From NCBI GenBank assembly GCA_017562135.1, contig QEYB01000290.1, positions 1,083,752-1,147,751 of the forward strand: DNA of 64,000 bases. The letters run 5' to 3'. The stretch comes from Dipylidium caninum. Its lineage: Eukaryota > Platyhelminthes > Cestoda > Cyclophyllidea > Dipylidiidae. A program made the position numbers and the translations under genes. The notes beneath the pieces were generated by a model, which did not search any database, was not told the origin of the DNA, and was given only the letters and a program-made list of their open reading frames with translations. Numbering within the stretch: position 1 is the first letter of the stretch; each line of letters opens with the position of its first letter. Positions 12,960 to 26,372 of the stretch are shown piece after piece.

Positions 12960-15900
12960 ATGCGTGCACGGTGTGAGCACAGTAGCAAGCAAGAAAACCC
13001 CTTCCCCAAGAGAGGCGTATGCATGCCCACAGGCCAGGAGCACACTTCCAACACTTCAGGGGAATCGATTATGGGCACGTCTTCCTGCTATGCGCTATTG
13101 ACTGGCTGTCTCCTGGAGAATTCGCAGGACGCCATTACCACGCCTCGTATGAACTGTTCAGGGCATACTGCGGCGAGGGCAAATGCCTCTGGGTTATGCG
13201 TGACTTATCCCGAAGAGGATGATGCGCCTGACTGTTTGGTGCTTCTACAAATCGCCTCATTCGGTAAACAAGGCGCCGAATTGGGCACGGATGAGAGTTC
13301 CGTAGCCATGATCACCGCTAAGATCTTCGATATTCACACACGATCGGTAGGTCTGTTTAACACTCCTCCCGCCTCATTTTATGCTAGCAATCATCCTTTG
13401 TATAATATTTTTATGCACTCGTTCAGCCAACGACGTTTTTCTATTTAAATTTGTGAGAAGTCCTAGCAGCGGCACTAATTTTGTCAACATAAGTTATTTT
13501 AAGAAGTCTACTTTTAACCTCGACTGTGATTAAACCTTTGATTACAAATGCCTTAACTCACTAAAATAACCGAAATACCTCGTGATACAACTTAACACAT
13601 CGAAGTGAACTAACAGAAAGGGGAAGAGAATTCTTATCGCTTTCAAAATCGTCCCCATGATAGGGTTTTGCGAGGTTAAAATCTGCTTCATCTAAAGCTT
13701 CAATTTGAAATCAGTAATCTCGGAGTTTCCAAACAGTGATTATTACCCTGGCGCCCTTCTCCAGAGCTATGAATCCCCCTCAACGGTTACCCATCAGTTG
13801 TTCGGGTAGTAAGGAAAATGACCTCGTCGTTTGCACAAAATTGGTAATTGTTACATGCTGTTCAAGTGAATGCTCAACAATTCGCACCATTGCCTAAGTC
13901 TGACCCAACTATTGTAAATTAGGCATCATGAAAGCCTGCTTACCTCTATTTGAGTTGTGCGCGCGGAATCCGTTTCCACGAGTAAAGTTGGAAAATAACA
14001 CTGAAAAACGGGTATGAGTGAGTCATTGAGCTTTAAATCAAATTACACGTTAGAGGTAAATATAACAAATTTGTTTAGAAAAAAAGTTGCTTATCACTTC
14101 TTGCGTGTTTTACGTTTGGCGCGTTAGTTGAAAGGCGTCCACTGCGTTATTTTATAAAATAATAAATAGAAAAGTTTGCAACCAAAGGTTTTGGCCTACG
14201 CCCGACCAAGATAAAGAGAAGTGATATTGAAGGATAAAAGAGGCCACAACAAATATTGTCCCTCTTCCCCTTTGCCCAATCTGGATACCACAGTTAATAA
14301 CTGGGTTGAACGCGAAAATAATATTCTGTTTACTTTCAACGCGCCATCTTCGCCTAACAAAGGGGATCTGGAGGTTGGGTGTGTGAACAGCGGTTTATGA
14401 CTAAATTATCGTTTATGTGGTCGAGAACACTTGCATGCAAGTGACCTCTTCACACTAAAAACGGCACCCTGAAGATGACCTGGCTCCATCGAATTCACGG
14501 CAAGCTACAACTAGCTTCTGAAGGCAAAGCTGGCACGCACAACTGCGGACGTAGTGTCTTTCACCTCCGCAAAAAAACAGGCATACTGGCTCCGGCAAGT
14601 ATCGAATTGTCGGGCACTACTTGATTTTTCCACTGTAACAATGTCAACGAGGTGTTTGTAGCTTTCTGTCACTCTGACTGATTTTGGAATGGAGTGCTGG
14701 CTACTCAGAGAATTTGAACACTTCGTTCTGGACTCATTAAGCTCCTGATTGTAGGGATTTTTAGTCTCATCGTTTATCCATGGATATAAAGGTAACAGAC
14801 TCTTTAAGGTTAAATGGATACAAGTTTCGGACAGGTAATGCAGATTGTTACACTTGCAAGTTATACAACAGGCGAAAAGGCGTAGTCAAAACTATGAAAA
14901 TTGGAGTGGGGAGAGAGAAATTGCCTGGGGAGAAGGACTCAGAGGGATGGAGACCGCAGAAGTCATCGTTTACAGGGGTGGAATGACACAATTGCTTTTA
15001 ACCTGTGAATAGCATAATCTCTAGTGAATTCCTCGAAGTTAGTACTAGGCGATTTTAATCCTCCAGAGCTCCTTAATTCAAAAGCTAAACAATAAAAGTA
15101 GTATGTGCTTAAAAGGTGGATGGGAGATAATATATGCAGACTAACCAGCTCTGAGTGGAATCGCTTCTTCTCAATGCAAGAATAATATAAGATAGGAATA
15201 ATGGTGGCAAGAACAGCTTACTAAATAGCCATCTTGCGGATAAATGGGGTTATGAAGAAGTTAATTTAATCATGTCAGGGTTGAGAAAATATGCTCGACT
15301 TTTCTCAACAGACGACAGGAACCGAATGGCAAATATACGTCCGAGAGCCTTCCACCGACCCCTATTCAGGCACAACCTACAAAAGCGAGGATGCAATGAG
15401 GGCCACCTATAGAGAGGAAGCGTGGATCTCTGAGGAGTGCCGAACTTTTACCGGTCTCACTTTTGCGGATCTTCGCGATGCGCCCTCCTTGTTGGAGGGC
15501 TTGGAATCTGTAAGTTAGGTCTAACAATTAATATTGTGACCTCTACTCAAACAGGAAAACAGACCCCATGGCCGCCATTCTTTTGGGCCTCTTATAACCA
15601 CTACATCGTGCTAGTCAATATGCCTTTCAATTCAGTTCTTTATCGAAACAGTTTGACAATTTAATGCTGTTTTAGCGTCTTATTTTTGATACTGTTTCTC
15701 AATTGCCTTAGTTTATTTAATTGTTACTGAAAGAGGTTTTAGTCTCTTTTCACAATTAACTCCTATTTATGTCCTGCTTCGCAGCTCGACACATGGTTAC
15801 AAAGTCAAGGTCTCTGTCATCTCTGTAAAAAGGTCAAATCATCTGCATTTTCAAGAAAGTGTCATTTTGAGGGTGGCTGTAGATGGTGGAACTGGGTTGC

Positions 15901-18900
15901 GTTTAGTTCTTCATCAGTCTCTCACCCAACCCCTTGTTGAAACATATGCAAGGTTTCCCTACCTATGCCGATTCATTGATTTGAAAAAAGTTTTCATGTC
16001 ACTTTATCCGAGGATACAATCTTCTCTCACCCTTCCCGAAATGATGCAAGGTAAGGTATTAGTGAATGTTATCTACAAATTTGATGATTTTCTACAAATT
16101 ATGCACTTGAGATGTCGAATAACCCAGCTTATGTCCTATGTCAATTGCACAGATTTGAATTTGATGACCCCGGAATTCCCTCCAGGTTTCACGCCAGAGC
16201 CAGCCATCTGGACTAATTTGGCTGTGAATTCATTGTTGAACGACGCCTCCGAGATGGATTATGAGAGAAGATTAAAATGCCAGCAGGTGGGATTCTGGCC
16301 TCGTTTATATTGTCGCAGTATGGCCAAACTCTGCGCCAAAATGACAGCTGACGGTAAGAAATGAGTGTAAAATGGAATAAGAATTACGCCCTATGCTAAG
16401 GTTCACATTATCTTGCATGGTTTTTTGGTTATAGGGGCAAACTGGAAAATGCACGAGAACATACAGATCAGTTATCAACCCAAGTTCATGTATGTTAAAC
16501 ATTTCCTTTCGAATTTGAGGGATTAACTCGACACATAAATATCGAGAAAGTTAGATGAGGTAACTTGACGCCTACCTTAAAAAGTGCACAAAAGACCACC
16601 TCCACCACACTTGACAAAAGGAATCACGAGTAGGTAGTATATTTAGTATGCATTCATTGCTCCATTGCATAGAGTTGGCAAATTTGACCCATATTGCTCA
16701 CTTGAATACACTTCAATCAACTTAAGCGTTACTTAATAAAAAGTTATAGCCTTTTTTCGTGTCGAAGCCATTGGAAAGAATCCCTACAAGTATTTAATCA
16801 AATGTTTGACAATATGTTGGTAAACCATCAACTAATTTTTACTGTTTTTTAATATTACGTCGAAGGTCATTGGAATCGCATGTGGAACCTCATAAGCGCA
16901 GTATTTGTCTATGTAAATTTGTACAAATGGTTTTATAAACATTGGTAGTGATAGTAGTTCACTAATGTGAAAAAATTAAATATTTTTTGTAAAATGCTTA
17001 ATCAATCCATTTCTTCAAGAAATTTAATTATCCCTAAGAGTCAAATGTGTTTGTTCACGACGAAAATTAACATCCGAAATTCGGGGATGCCCAGAAATAA
17101 TTTCAGTTATCTATAAAATACTTGGAATCCTGAGTCGAGTCCCAAAAACAGGTGTGGTATAACAGATTTCGCTCAAGTTTACTTATAATCTCTTTTATTT
17201 GCATGCTCCATATATATATACATATATATATATATGTATATATGTATATCTTAACAAAAGTTTGTTATTTTATTAAAATTCAATCTATGTACTCTGGTTA
17301 AACAAGCAAGACGAGCATTCCTTTGCTATAATGGTTTTTGGTAGGTGAGCCACGCAACATTTATGGAATTAGAGTCAAGCATTCCTTAAACTTTAACTAA
17401 TGATCGCAATTCTTGTCTCCTACGGAGCATACTGTACTTAGTGTGGACTCTAAGGATGAGTCGGAAAAGTTAAATTGCTAACCACATTCATGCATAATCC
17501 CTTGGTCAGGAAGAGCACAGAGGCTGTGGCTGAAGATGTGGTTGCACGAGCACGTGGTCTACCATGGCAAGCCACAGATATGGAGATCCATCACTTCTTC
17601 CGTGGACTCAACATCGAGCCAGGTGGTATCGCTCTGGTCCTCAGCAAGGCCGGTCGACGTAATGGCGAGGCAGTACTTCGCTTCACCGATCGTGAACAAC
17701 GTGACCTCGCGCTTAAAAAACACAAACATCATATGGATCAACGTTATATTGAAATCTACTCTGCTAGTTCGGCTGAATTTGTTGCTGTTGCCGGAGGTGG
17801 GGCGGAGTGATACTTGCTCGCTCAAAATAAAGTCCTAACAAGTAATCATATGGTCACGAGAAATTAGGTCATACTACTGCTCCCTATTCTAGCTTATTTG
17901 CTATTTTCTTTTCTGTCTTGAGACAGTACGTATTGTGCCTGGATATATATGTGTGTTTGTCAAGACGAAAACAACTAATTGTAATGGGTCATACAATAAG
18001 ACTATGGGAGGAGAATTTTCCATCTTCCTAAGCAAATCTGCCTTAATAAAGCAATGCCTTATCAATGGGCGGAGATTGGGAAGTGACAGGAATTATGACT
18101 AGTTTGCCACGTTTAAAACATTGCGGAATCAAAGGTGCGAAGACCCTGACGTTAGTCGCAGTTGATTAGTGCAATGTGTACAAAGTTTGAACGGGCAAGA
18201 AGCGGCATGTGGTTGATTAGCGTAATGGGCATATTACACATAATTGCGTCTACAGAGCAAAATAAAAAGGTGAATCCTGAGGAAATTCAATTGGATCACA
18301 CGACCCAATCAGATGCATGACCGCTTTAGTGGTATCCCAATGGCGTGAGATGTACGATTTTGTGTAGTAACAATGACCACAGTGGCTATTGCTTCTTAAT
18401 CTGGAAACAACTCAGATTACCTCCTGGATGGTGATAGAGTGCTGGGAATTTCAGATTAACATGTTTATAACTTCACTCAACTGGAGGTTCATGTAAATTT
18501 AATGCTACAGAAATCTTTCGATTTGAATTGTAGGGGAGACTCAAGAAGCCGAAAAGTATCTGAGCAAGTTTACAAAACCGTCACAATCCTTGCTGAGGAT
18601 GAGAGGCCTCCCCTACACCGTGGCGGCAGAGGAGATTGTAAGTGGTCACATGGCACCGCCATTGGTTGGCTCTTTTTTAAAAATTTCTGACAAAATTTTC
18701 CTCGTGAAGCGTTTGCAATTGTCTATTTGTTCTTACGTGAAGTCCTTATTACTTGTCGTATTACTTGTCGTTATTGTTGGTTTTTTCCCTCTCAAATTAA
18801 CAAAATGCGGCATGTACAGAGATCCAATTCCCACTGACGGTTAGGGGCGGCCACCATTTCCATTCGCTGGCTAATTTTTAAGTTTCTCAAGGAAACTGCG

Positions 18901-21900
18901 TGTAGCATCGTATTATTAAATATTTATTTGGTCTAAGACCTACGAGTTATCTCTGGACATTTGGCCTTTAAGCAAGTATAGTTGGGTTTTCGCCATAAAG
19001 AAAAAAGTCGGATTTAAGTAGTATATTACATAAACAATAAATGCGTCACAGTTTGTGGTTCAAAAGGGACACCTCTTTTTTGTCAAAATGGTAGCATGTA
19101 CTCTTAGATGAAAAAATTTAACGGAACCACACCGAACTGCTGCTGCCCAAGATGAGCCAGAGGGAGGTGAGATGTACCAATCCCGAAAGAGGGGAGTTGC
19201 GTATTCCACCACTCGAGGTGCAGACAAGCTAAATTAAATCTGTCTGTGGAATTGTTAGTACGGCTTAATATCGCCTTGGATGAATGTGTTCTTGTCTCGA
19301 CAAGGTTAAGCTAATGCATTCTGGACCATGCTGTACAGGCCCCCTCACTCTTGGGTGAGTGAGAGTTCTATTAGGAAATTTGCTCGCGGCCTTTTCATAT
19401 ATGCACACTCTATTTGTCCTTTAACAAACCTGACTGATTTCTCCATTCAAGGCGGTGATGAGTGGGATGTGGCCTGAAGTTGGCGCACAAGGTAAGCCTG
19501 GCGCGGCAAAAAGAACGCATTTAATCAACTATGGCCAGGTTATGTGTTCGTACCTACTTTATTATTCTTTCATCCTACTTACACAAGCTAAAGCACCACT
19601 CGTGAGTCTTCTCGTCTCCCTACCGACAAGAGGCTCACTTATAACCTTGTAATTGGCAGTGCCAGTGAAATTGTCACTTCTACTTCCGATGAGGCCATCT
19701 TAATAAGAGAACTTCAGGAAGTTCTCTTAAAATTGTAAATTTCATTTGGGTGGAGAGAAAGCAAGTGCATGCAACGGGTATTATTCAGGTCACTACTTCA
19801 ATTTAGCATCGACACTGAAAAGTGGCAAACTACTTCAATTGCCCTAGTAAGTAGTTTGTAGGAAAAGATTCTTGAAAAAATTTCCAGCGTGAAGGTAGAG
19901 GCTGGTAGTAAGAATGTGGAAATTTGCCTCTGTAATTTACTCAGAGTGGAAAGAGTGGAACCGTTGAAAGGGTTCATGCTTCCTATTTCAATGCGCTTGA
20001 GCACTTCTGGTTTTTGGGCGGTTTTCGTGGATTGTGCTGGATATGGGCTTCTTTGGCAACGTTTTGTAGAAACTCTTTTGACTTCCTACTTCCATTCGTC
20101 TCTCCCCAACGTCTAACGCCCTCTTTTCGTGCTTTTAAGATTGATTTTTTCGCCAAGACTGACTGTCAAGTGCAATTCGACAGGGAGGGCATCCTCTTTG
20201 TCAACCGCAAGGATGGTCGATCCACTGGTGATGCTTTTGTCATGTTTGCAACTGACGTGGAGGCTGAAAGAGCCCTCAAGAACCACCGACAACACATTGG
20301 AAATCGTTACATCGAGTTGTTTAGGTCGACACCGGCCGAAGTCAATCAGGTTTGCTGAACCTTTTCGAAAGCAATTTAGTCTACTTCAAAACTTCACTCA
20401 TCATCAACAACAGCACACTTATCAGTGCGGTCTCCTTTTCTACCGTGCTTTTACTTCTTATCTATAAAAGTGCTTATAAAGTAAAACGAATATCGGAAGT
20501 TGTGAATGGCAACATTTTGGCCACGTACAAGAATTTTATAACCGTCTAGTGGAGGCTATCCACCTCTTTCTGCTTAATCTCCTCTTTATACCAGACACTA
20601 AAACAGAATGTCATTAGCACTTCACCTCGACTTGAGCGTCAGGTTCTTAGAACATTAAAGGAAGGCCTGCATTGACAGGTAATGAATACGGTTAAGAAGC
20701 ACGCGACGGACCTCATGGCTCAGATCTGGTCCCTGTCCTACGAACAAGATGGAGGTTTTCCGCAGTCCGGCACCTTCCTAGAAATTCCAAATTTACCCGC
20801 ATTCCAGAATATCACTAAGGGACTACTTATCCCAAGTCCCACTTACACTCTACCTCTGCTAAATTTGTCACCGGTGGCGTTGACGACACCAAACACCCTC
20901 AGTGATCTCTTGCCCGGCGTTCCGAATCCAGGTCCCGGCATGTCGAATTACTTAATACGAATGAGAGGAATGCCACCCGGAACAACAGTGAATGATATCT
21001 TGAACTTTCTGGGCGTCTACTGGCAGGCTGTTGCTTTGCACGGAATCCACTTGATCTACACAGCCAGGGTAAACACTTTCTCCTACCCATTAGCATCTCG
21101 ACTTTAATTTCTCTCTCCCCCTACTGATTGTGAAAGGCAGTAAAAGCAGAATTCCACTCACTTATTAGCTAAGAAGATAGGGTAAAGTAGGTGAAGTTCC
21201 CGGATGCAGTCGACATGTTTTCGTTCTCCCGCCGGTTGAGGAGGTAGAGAGAATAGTCCACATACGTAATACAACAAAGGTGTCAGACAATGGGAGTGAA
21301 GTGTTCAAGTGTAGATTGAAGATGATTTGCAGAGGGAGTCGACGATAACAACCTCAACGAGTGTAATATATTACTGAATCAACTCCCATGTGGCATATGT
21401 AGAGAACTAGGTTGGAAAATGCTCAGACTGGAGGCAATTCTTCCTGTCGCTTATTTCCTACTTATCAAGGGTGAGCCGTCGGGTGAGGCCTTTGTGCGTT
21501 TCACCTCGGAACAGGCTGTACAAATGGTGATAGCGAATAAACAAGGCCATCGAATCATCAATGCCGCAACAGGCGCTCAGACAAATGTTCACCTGTCACA
21601 GGCGACTTCATTTGAGATGGTCGACTTCATCAGCATTCCGGACTCCCAGCCGACTTTCAACTGGAACAATGCGGTCGCTTTCGGCGCCCACCTGAATCCC
21701 TGTGCCCTAATTCCCGGCGCCGCCGCCCTCCCCACGCCGCTTGTGATGCAAATGCGAGCGACAGAACCTTTCGCAACACAATCAGCCTTCACGACTAATC
21801 TCAAGGCCGATCTTACCATAGCCTCGCCCCAGACTATCCCTACCATTAAACTGGACACGGACATTCTCAGTCAAGCCCGCATTCGAGCAGGTAGGCAAAA

Positions 21901-22764
21901 TTTTATCATTATGGACAGTTGTAGTTATTTCAATTAGATCGAGGAGTTAGAAAACCTGTTTAGCATATACTTCCACTCATCATATTTACGCACATTGTCC
22001 CCGAGGGGGGGGGGAGACGAGGTTTGGAATCTCCTCCCTCTCGAAGAAAGTGCCACAAGGCAGGAGAGCCAACCTCCACCCTTCCCCCAAAGTAGCCTTG
22101 TCGATTAAGTTAATGAGACTGCATGGTGGCAGGCAAAGTAGGCCTTTAAAAACCCTTGGATCATAATTTGTTTTTAAGGATTTTCCACATAAGGACTCCC
22201 TCAAACGTCTTGTCGACTCTATCGAACAGACGCCCTCAGTGTATCCCCATGGACTGTGATTATTCAATGCTCACTGGCTTACAATATATTCCTCGAGTAC
22301 AACTTATGCACCAGTTATTGTCATTAAAGAAGTTCTTTACTTAGAACAGCCTTATATTTGACTTCCTCATCAGTCGAAGTAAACGGGTGGGGCTTGGAGC
22401 CAAGCGGTTCACCTGGATAAGGAGATAAGTACAGGTAATTCTTTTTACTATCCTCCTCCCCCGTTGGAAGGAGGAGGAGTAGTAGAAGGAATCGTGATTA
22501 ATTCACAGTCCACGTTCTAGAAGGCAATCTCACTAACACACGGTTCAAATCTCAGAAACGGTTATAGCTAAAGTGTTGCCGCTACTGAATTGAATTTGAG
22601 TAGTTGGATCAGACCAAAAGGACGAATGGTTGAGTAGGGGGATTTGCATCCTGCGGCAACGCGAAGCATCTTCTACCATCATATGAACTCGAATCGTTTC
22701 AGTCAGGGCGAAGATGGACAGATACGAACTGCCCAATCAGCGGTTAGTATTTTCACTTATGTAG
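12960..22764 (+). CDS. ESRP: Epithelial splicing regulatory protein (ESRP/Fusilli), three RRMs
   Basis: ESRP/Fusilli proteins are nuclear RNA-binding regulators of alternative splicing in epithelia. Exons: 12960-13346, 15312-15509, about 15785-15809, 15856-16050, 16153-16353, 17521-17796, 18534-18637, 20140-20349, 20595-20642, 20679-21068, 21470-21890 and possibly 22703-22764. From 15856 to 21890 every junction is in frame. The N-terminus matches the family's exonuclease-like domain ([43 protein letters not shown]). RRM1 is [18 protein letters not shown] to [16 protein letters not shown]2 is [16 protein letters not shown] plus [20 protein letters not shown] to [17 protein letters not shown]3 is [18 protein letters not shown] plus [11 protein letters not shown]. 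In RRM3 the aromatic residue of the RGLP(W/Y) motif is proline. The start could also be at 13020 or 13071. The junction near 15810-15855 and everything after 21890 are uncertain. With the model given the protein is about 838 aa. Confidence 0.88.
17209..17250. repeat. (TA)n/(TATG)n microsatellite in an ESRP intron
   Basis: An alternating purine-pyrimidine tract built from TATATA with interspersed CATATA and GTATA units lies inside the 1.17-kb intron between the N-terminal domain and RRM1 of the ESRP gene. It is self-complementary and could form a hairpin. No coding role is apparent. Confidence 0.8.
17797..17831 (+). promoter_or_regulatory. Possible intronic polyadenylation site after ESRP RRM1
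   Basis: If the donor at 17797 is not used, the reading frame of the RRM1 exon runs a few codons further to a TGA at 17808-17810. An AATAAA hexamer follows at 17826-17831. Together these could terminate a short ESRP isoform carrying only the N-terminal domain and RRM1. The hexamer alone is weak evidence in AT-rich DNA. Confidence 0.3.
19452..19491 (+). other. Candidate 40-nt cassette (poison) exon in the ESRP gene
   Basis: Inside the 1.5-kb intron that splits RRM2, a 40-nt segment has a pyrimidine-rich acceptor (TTTCTCCATTCAAG) and a consensus donor (CACAAG, then GTAAGC). The flanking RRM2 exons join in phase 0 without it, and the joined protein aligns with ESRP RRM2 without a gap. Because 40 is not a multiple of three, inclusion would read [13 protein letters not shown] and then GAT TGA, a stop two codons into the next exon. 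This is what the sequence shows; use as a regulated exon is an inference. Confidence 0.35.
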
Positions 22765-22963
22765 ATGACAGATAGTGAATGGCGGTGGAAAGAAAGAAAC
22801 AAATGCCTAATAACAACAGTTTTACTATAATTAAGAAACTACTTCTATGAAATGATCGTTTAAGAATGTCTATCGAGATTTGAAAGATTGAAAATTAACA
22901 GCAGGCCCCGCACTAGGTGTGGGTAGGTCTTCCATCGTTCCCAGTGTCATAAGACTTCGGAGT

Positions 22964-25900
22964 TTACGCCGATTCAGAACGGTCGCTCTTCTTTTCAAAG
23001 GAGGCACTCAATTCAGCTAAACGGCGCTGCAAGATAATTAATTTGAAATTGGTTTAAACTCACCTTAATTTCAGCCGTCATGTCAACTGCATCAGTGATA
23101 CCATCTTGCCTTTTTTTCTCGTAATCAGCTTCGATATCCTGAAGACGAGATTATGCACGAATTTTACATTTTACATAGAAGCTAAACATAAAAATCTCCT
23201 TTTTTAATAACTAACCAATCTAATTTGTTTCAGCATATCCAAACGCTTTTGCATCTCCGTCTGCCATTTCGGTATACTTTGGATATACTCGCTATTCTTC
23301 TGTATTTCTCGTGCTATATCCTTATACCTATTTCCCGTCTGAAGAGGAATAAATGAGCTCGTTCAGGTTAAAATCGACTCAAATGAGGGTCGTCTGAGTC
23401 AAGAGCTTTCCGCATTAGGGCCGACGTTCCACTTACCCTGACTTCAGCAGCACTTGAATCGGATGTTAAGGGGGGAATCTTCGAATTTTGAGCGGCGGTC
23501 GAAAGATTTGCAATTTCTTCCCTTTCTAAAATAGACGAATGGTCAAGAAAGCTTTGGTCATGGCGTCAGGGGTGTAGGTGGAAAAAAGCAGTTTTCTTTT
23601 CTTATGTTGTAGACATTAAAACAATTTTCCTTACTCAATGCCGACGAGGCGATTTCATTGACGTCTTTTATTTCCTCCTCATTCAATCCAAGTTGAGACA
23701 ACTCCTTATCCTCAGTCGAATCAGAAATTGCCTCATCCCTCCCTAAAGACGCATCGCCCGACCAAACTGTTCGTGCCTTTAATACACAAAGTAATTACTT
23801 ACTCCTACTTCAAGTCTACTGCCTTAGACTTAATTTAAATCGGTCGAAACAAAGTTGTAAGAACATTTTTAAGGTGCAATGATATAAATTCATAGGTTTG
23901 TGGTGAATGTGACTGGTGGTAGTTTTGTAAAAGATGTGTGGGATGAAGAAGATGATGGAAATCGCCGGCATGAGTACTCCAACCGCCATGATATTCATGA
24001 TGAGACCGGAAGCGGGTCAGACGGAGGCGACATGGAGAGGGAGGCGACTCACCTTCAAGTAATCATCCATAGTGATACCCATCTTGTTCATGGCCGCCTC
24101 CAACTGTTCCTGATAGAGTCTATGCGTGGGTCCATTGACCAAGTCACCGGTCTCGTCCACATTCGTCGTGAGTCCTTCATTTTCACTTTCAATCTTCAAC
24201 GTTTCGAAGTTATCTAAAAATTTGCCAAATGTAACCTCCTCCCCTAATCGGTTGGCCTTAAAAGTGAAGAAAAATAATAGGAAGTATGAGGACAACCAGG
24301 ACTGATTGCAAACGCAATAAAACTACACCGATTTACCAAGTAGATGCAGTGAAATATGAGGATGGGGAGTATAAGAAGTGATGTAGCACAAGTAAAGTTA
24401 GGATTGGAACATACGGCACGGAAATGCACTTCTTCGGGGGAGTTGATTTCGTTACTTCCGTCGAGATCCCCACAATTGTCCATTTATTGCGGAATCTGCA
24501 GTGGAGGAAATGATACATTGTGGATAAAATGCAAACCCCTCAGTTTCGCCCAAAGAGATTTCAGCAATTTTTCCTTCCAAATCTAAGTACTCAATTCTTT
24601 TACTTGCTTGCCAAAACAATTGTTTAGTTAATAAGGGGATATAAACTTCATAAGTTGTTTTTATATTACACAAAATCAAAGTATGTTATCATTTCCTTGG
24701 GGGAGAAAGAAGGAAATACCATCCCAAATATCTATTTACCTGGCCCCTTCTGTCGACCTCTCACGTGAACGAATGACAAAAAAGGTCCTACTTGCCTATG
24801 TGGAGGGGTTGGTCGCCTACATGTGCTTACCGAGGCTGTCCAGCCACAACTGCTTCAGACGTATGGAAAGAGTTTGCACAAAGATTTAAATCTATCGATT
24901 ACTCAGCTTTTTGTGTCGACGTCCACGGGTCATTTCTGATCCCCACCGTCTTTCCTGTCCACCCCAAAGAGAGATTACTTGAGGCCTCATCCACATGTGC
25001 ATGTAGACAGGTCGAAGGTGAGCGTCGTTTGCCTCGGCATCTAATGCTACACCGTCTGGTGTAAGAAGACTTAGCTCCATTCTCACCGAGTTGAGATTTT
25101 AGCTAATTAATCTGCCTAGAACTTAAGGAGGGCTTTTTCAAAGAAAATCTCGGACCCGTCACTTATCCCCTACGTAGAAGAGGCGATGAAGGAAGCGTGC
25201 AACATGAATAAAGTTTATTTATCCTGAAATGACGTTCACCGGTTGCCAGTCCGTTGGGTGTCGGGTTGATTAAGGAGACCTAAGACATGTAAAACAAAAG
25301 TTAATACAGTTATTTCCTTCAAAGGCCTTGATATGATTAAGGAAGGAGATTTTAGATTAGACAGAATCTCTATTCGTGGAATCTGCTAGAATTTTAATGC
25401 AAGTGGCGCACGGTGGCTTGGGAACAGCCGTCGTCACCACTCATAGAAGGGCCTTTCATCAGGCTTTTAATTCGGACACTAAAGTACAAGCGGTGTTAAG
25501 TAAGTCTCGGATCACAAGTGAATTATCTCTTGGATAAACGAAAGAAAAGGCAAGTAAATAATTAGGGGATAACTTGCGACTGAGGAAGAGGGCCTCCTTC
25601 AAGTGAGCGCAATATTCCCTCCTCTTACACCAGGACAGCTTCTTATGACCCACGAAGTGGGCATCACGCTCGGGCGGTGAGGGGCCGACGTTGTGCCGAC
25701 GGACCTCCAGCGTCGTAGGACCCGAGGCGGAAAAGTGGCTCACAACAGTAGTCTCAGCGTCCAGAGCAGCAACCTTGAAAAAGGAAAAACAAAACATGTC
25801 CTTCCTTTGTTCTGACCACATGTAATTCGCCTAATGGGCATATATGAAGGGTCTTAAGTACTTCAACTACTATTTATGCAATGGCGGGGAATTTTAATGG

Positions 25901-26372
25901 ACGACAGCATTATCTCCCCCACTTGACAGGAGACGGAATCTCTGGAGACCATCGAGTTAGTTGCACTTTAAATTGTTTGATTTGCAGATGTTAATGGTGC
26001 AAATAAGTATGCCAAGTAAAATGTTTACAATTATGCAATGTATTCTTCAGTTCGGGGACCCATCAATACTCATGTCCAAATAATCTGGTGTAAAATCGGA
26101 AAATTAACAGATTTTCTAATAATGTGGGATTTTAACTCGAACCATTGACCATTTTATGCACATCGGATTTGTGATAAAGCATTGTCTGCGCAATTTAAAA
26201 GTGTCACAATCACCTGAGTCTTCTTGTCCACCATTAAGACGTTGACAGTAGTTTGGAGACCGCAGTTTTTCACGTCCACTTTGCCTTTCCGCGCCTCCTT
26301 CAGGGAAACGTCAAGTTCTCCACTTGACGTCTGGGTTGTCTTATTAGCCGAGTTCTTTTTACCAATCGCCAT
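22964..26372 (-). CDS. Unrecognised multi-exon protein with C-terminal coiled coil
   Basis: I do not recognise this family. Clear exons, in transcript order: 26372-26214, 25773-25629, 25055-24979, an unresolved one or two near 24600-24440, then 24256-24053, 23776-23635, 23525-23437, 23338-23216, 23138-23064 and 23026-22964, ending in TAA. The last six join in frame with good GT-AG sites. The N-terminus begins MAIGKKNSANKTTQTSSGEL and continues NCGLQTTVNVLMVDKKTQ. The middle has acidic segments (EEVTFGKFLDNFETLKIE, GLNEEEIKDVNEIASSAL). The C-terminus is helical with heptads (KWQTEMQKRLDMLKQIRLDI, DYEKKRQDGITDAVDM, RRLAELSASFEKK). No signal peptide or membrane segment is visible. The estimated length is about 390-400 aa. 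The acidic stretch, short introns and heptads suggest a cytoskeletal or scaffold protein, but that is a guess. It lies tail-to-tail with ESRP and head-to-tail with Twist. Confidence 0.75.
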
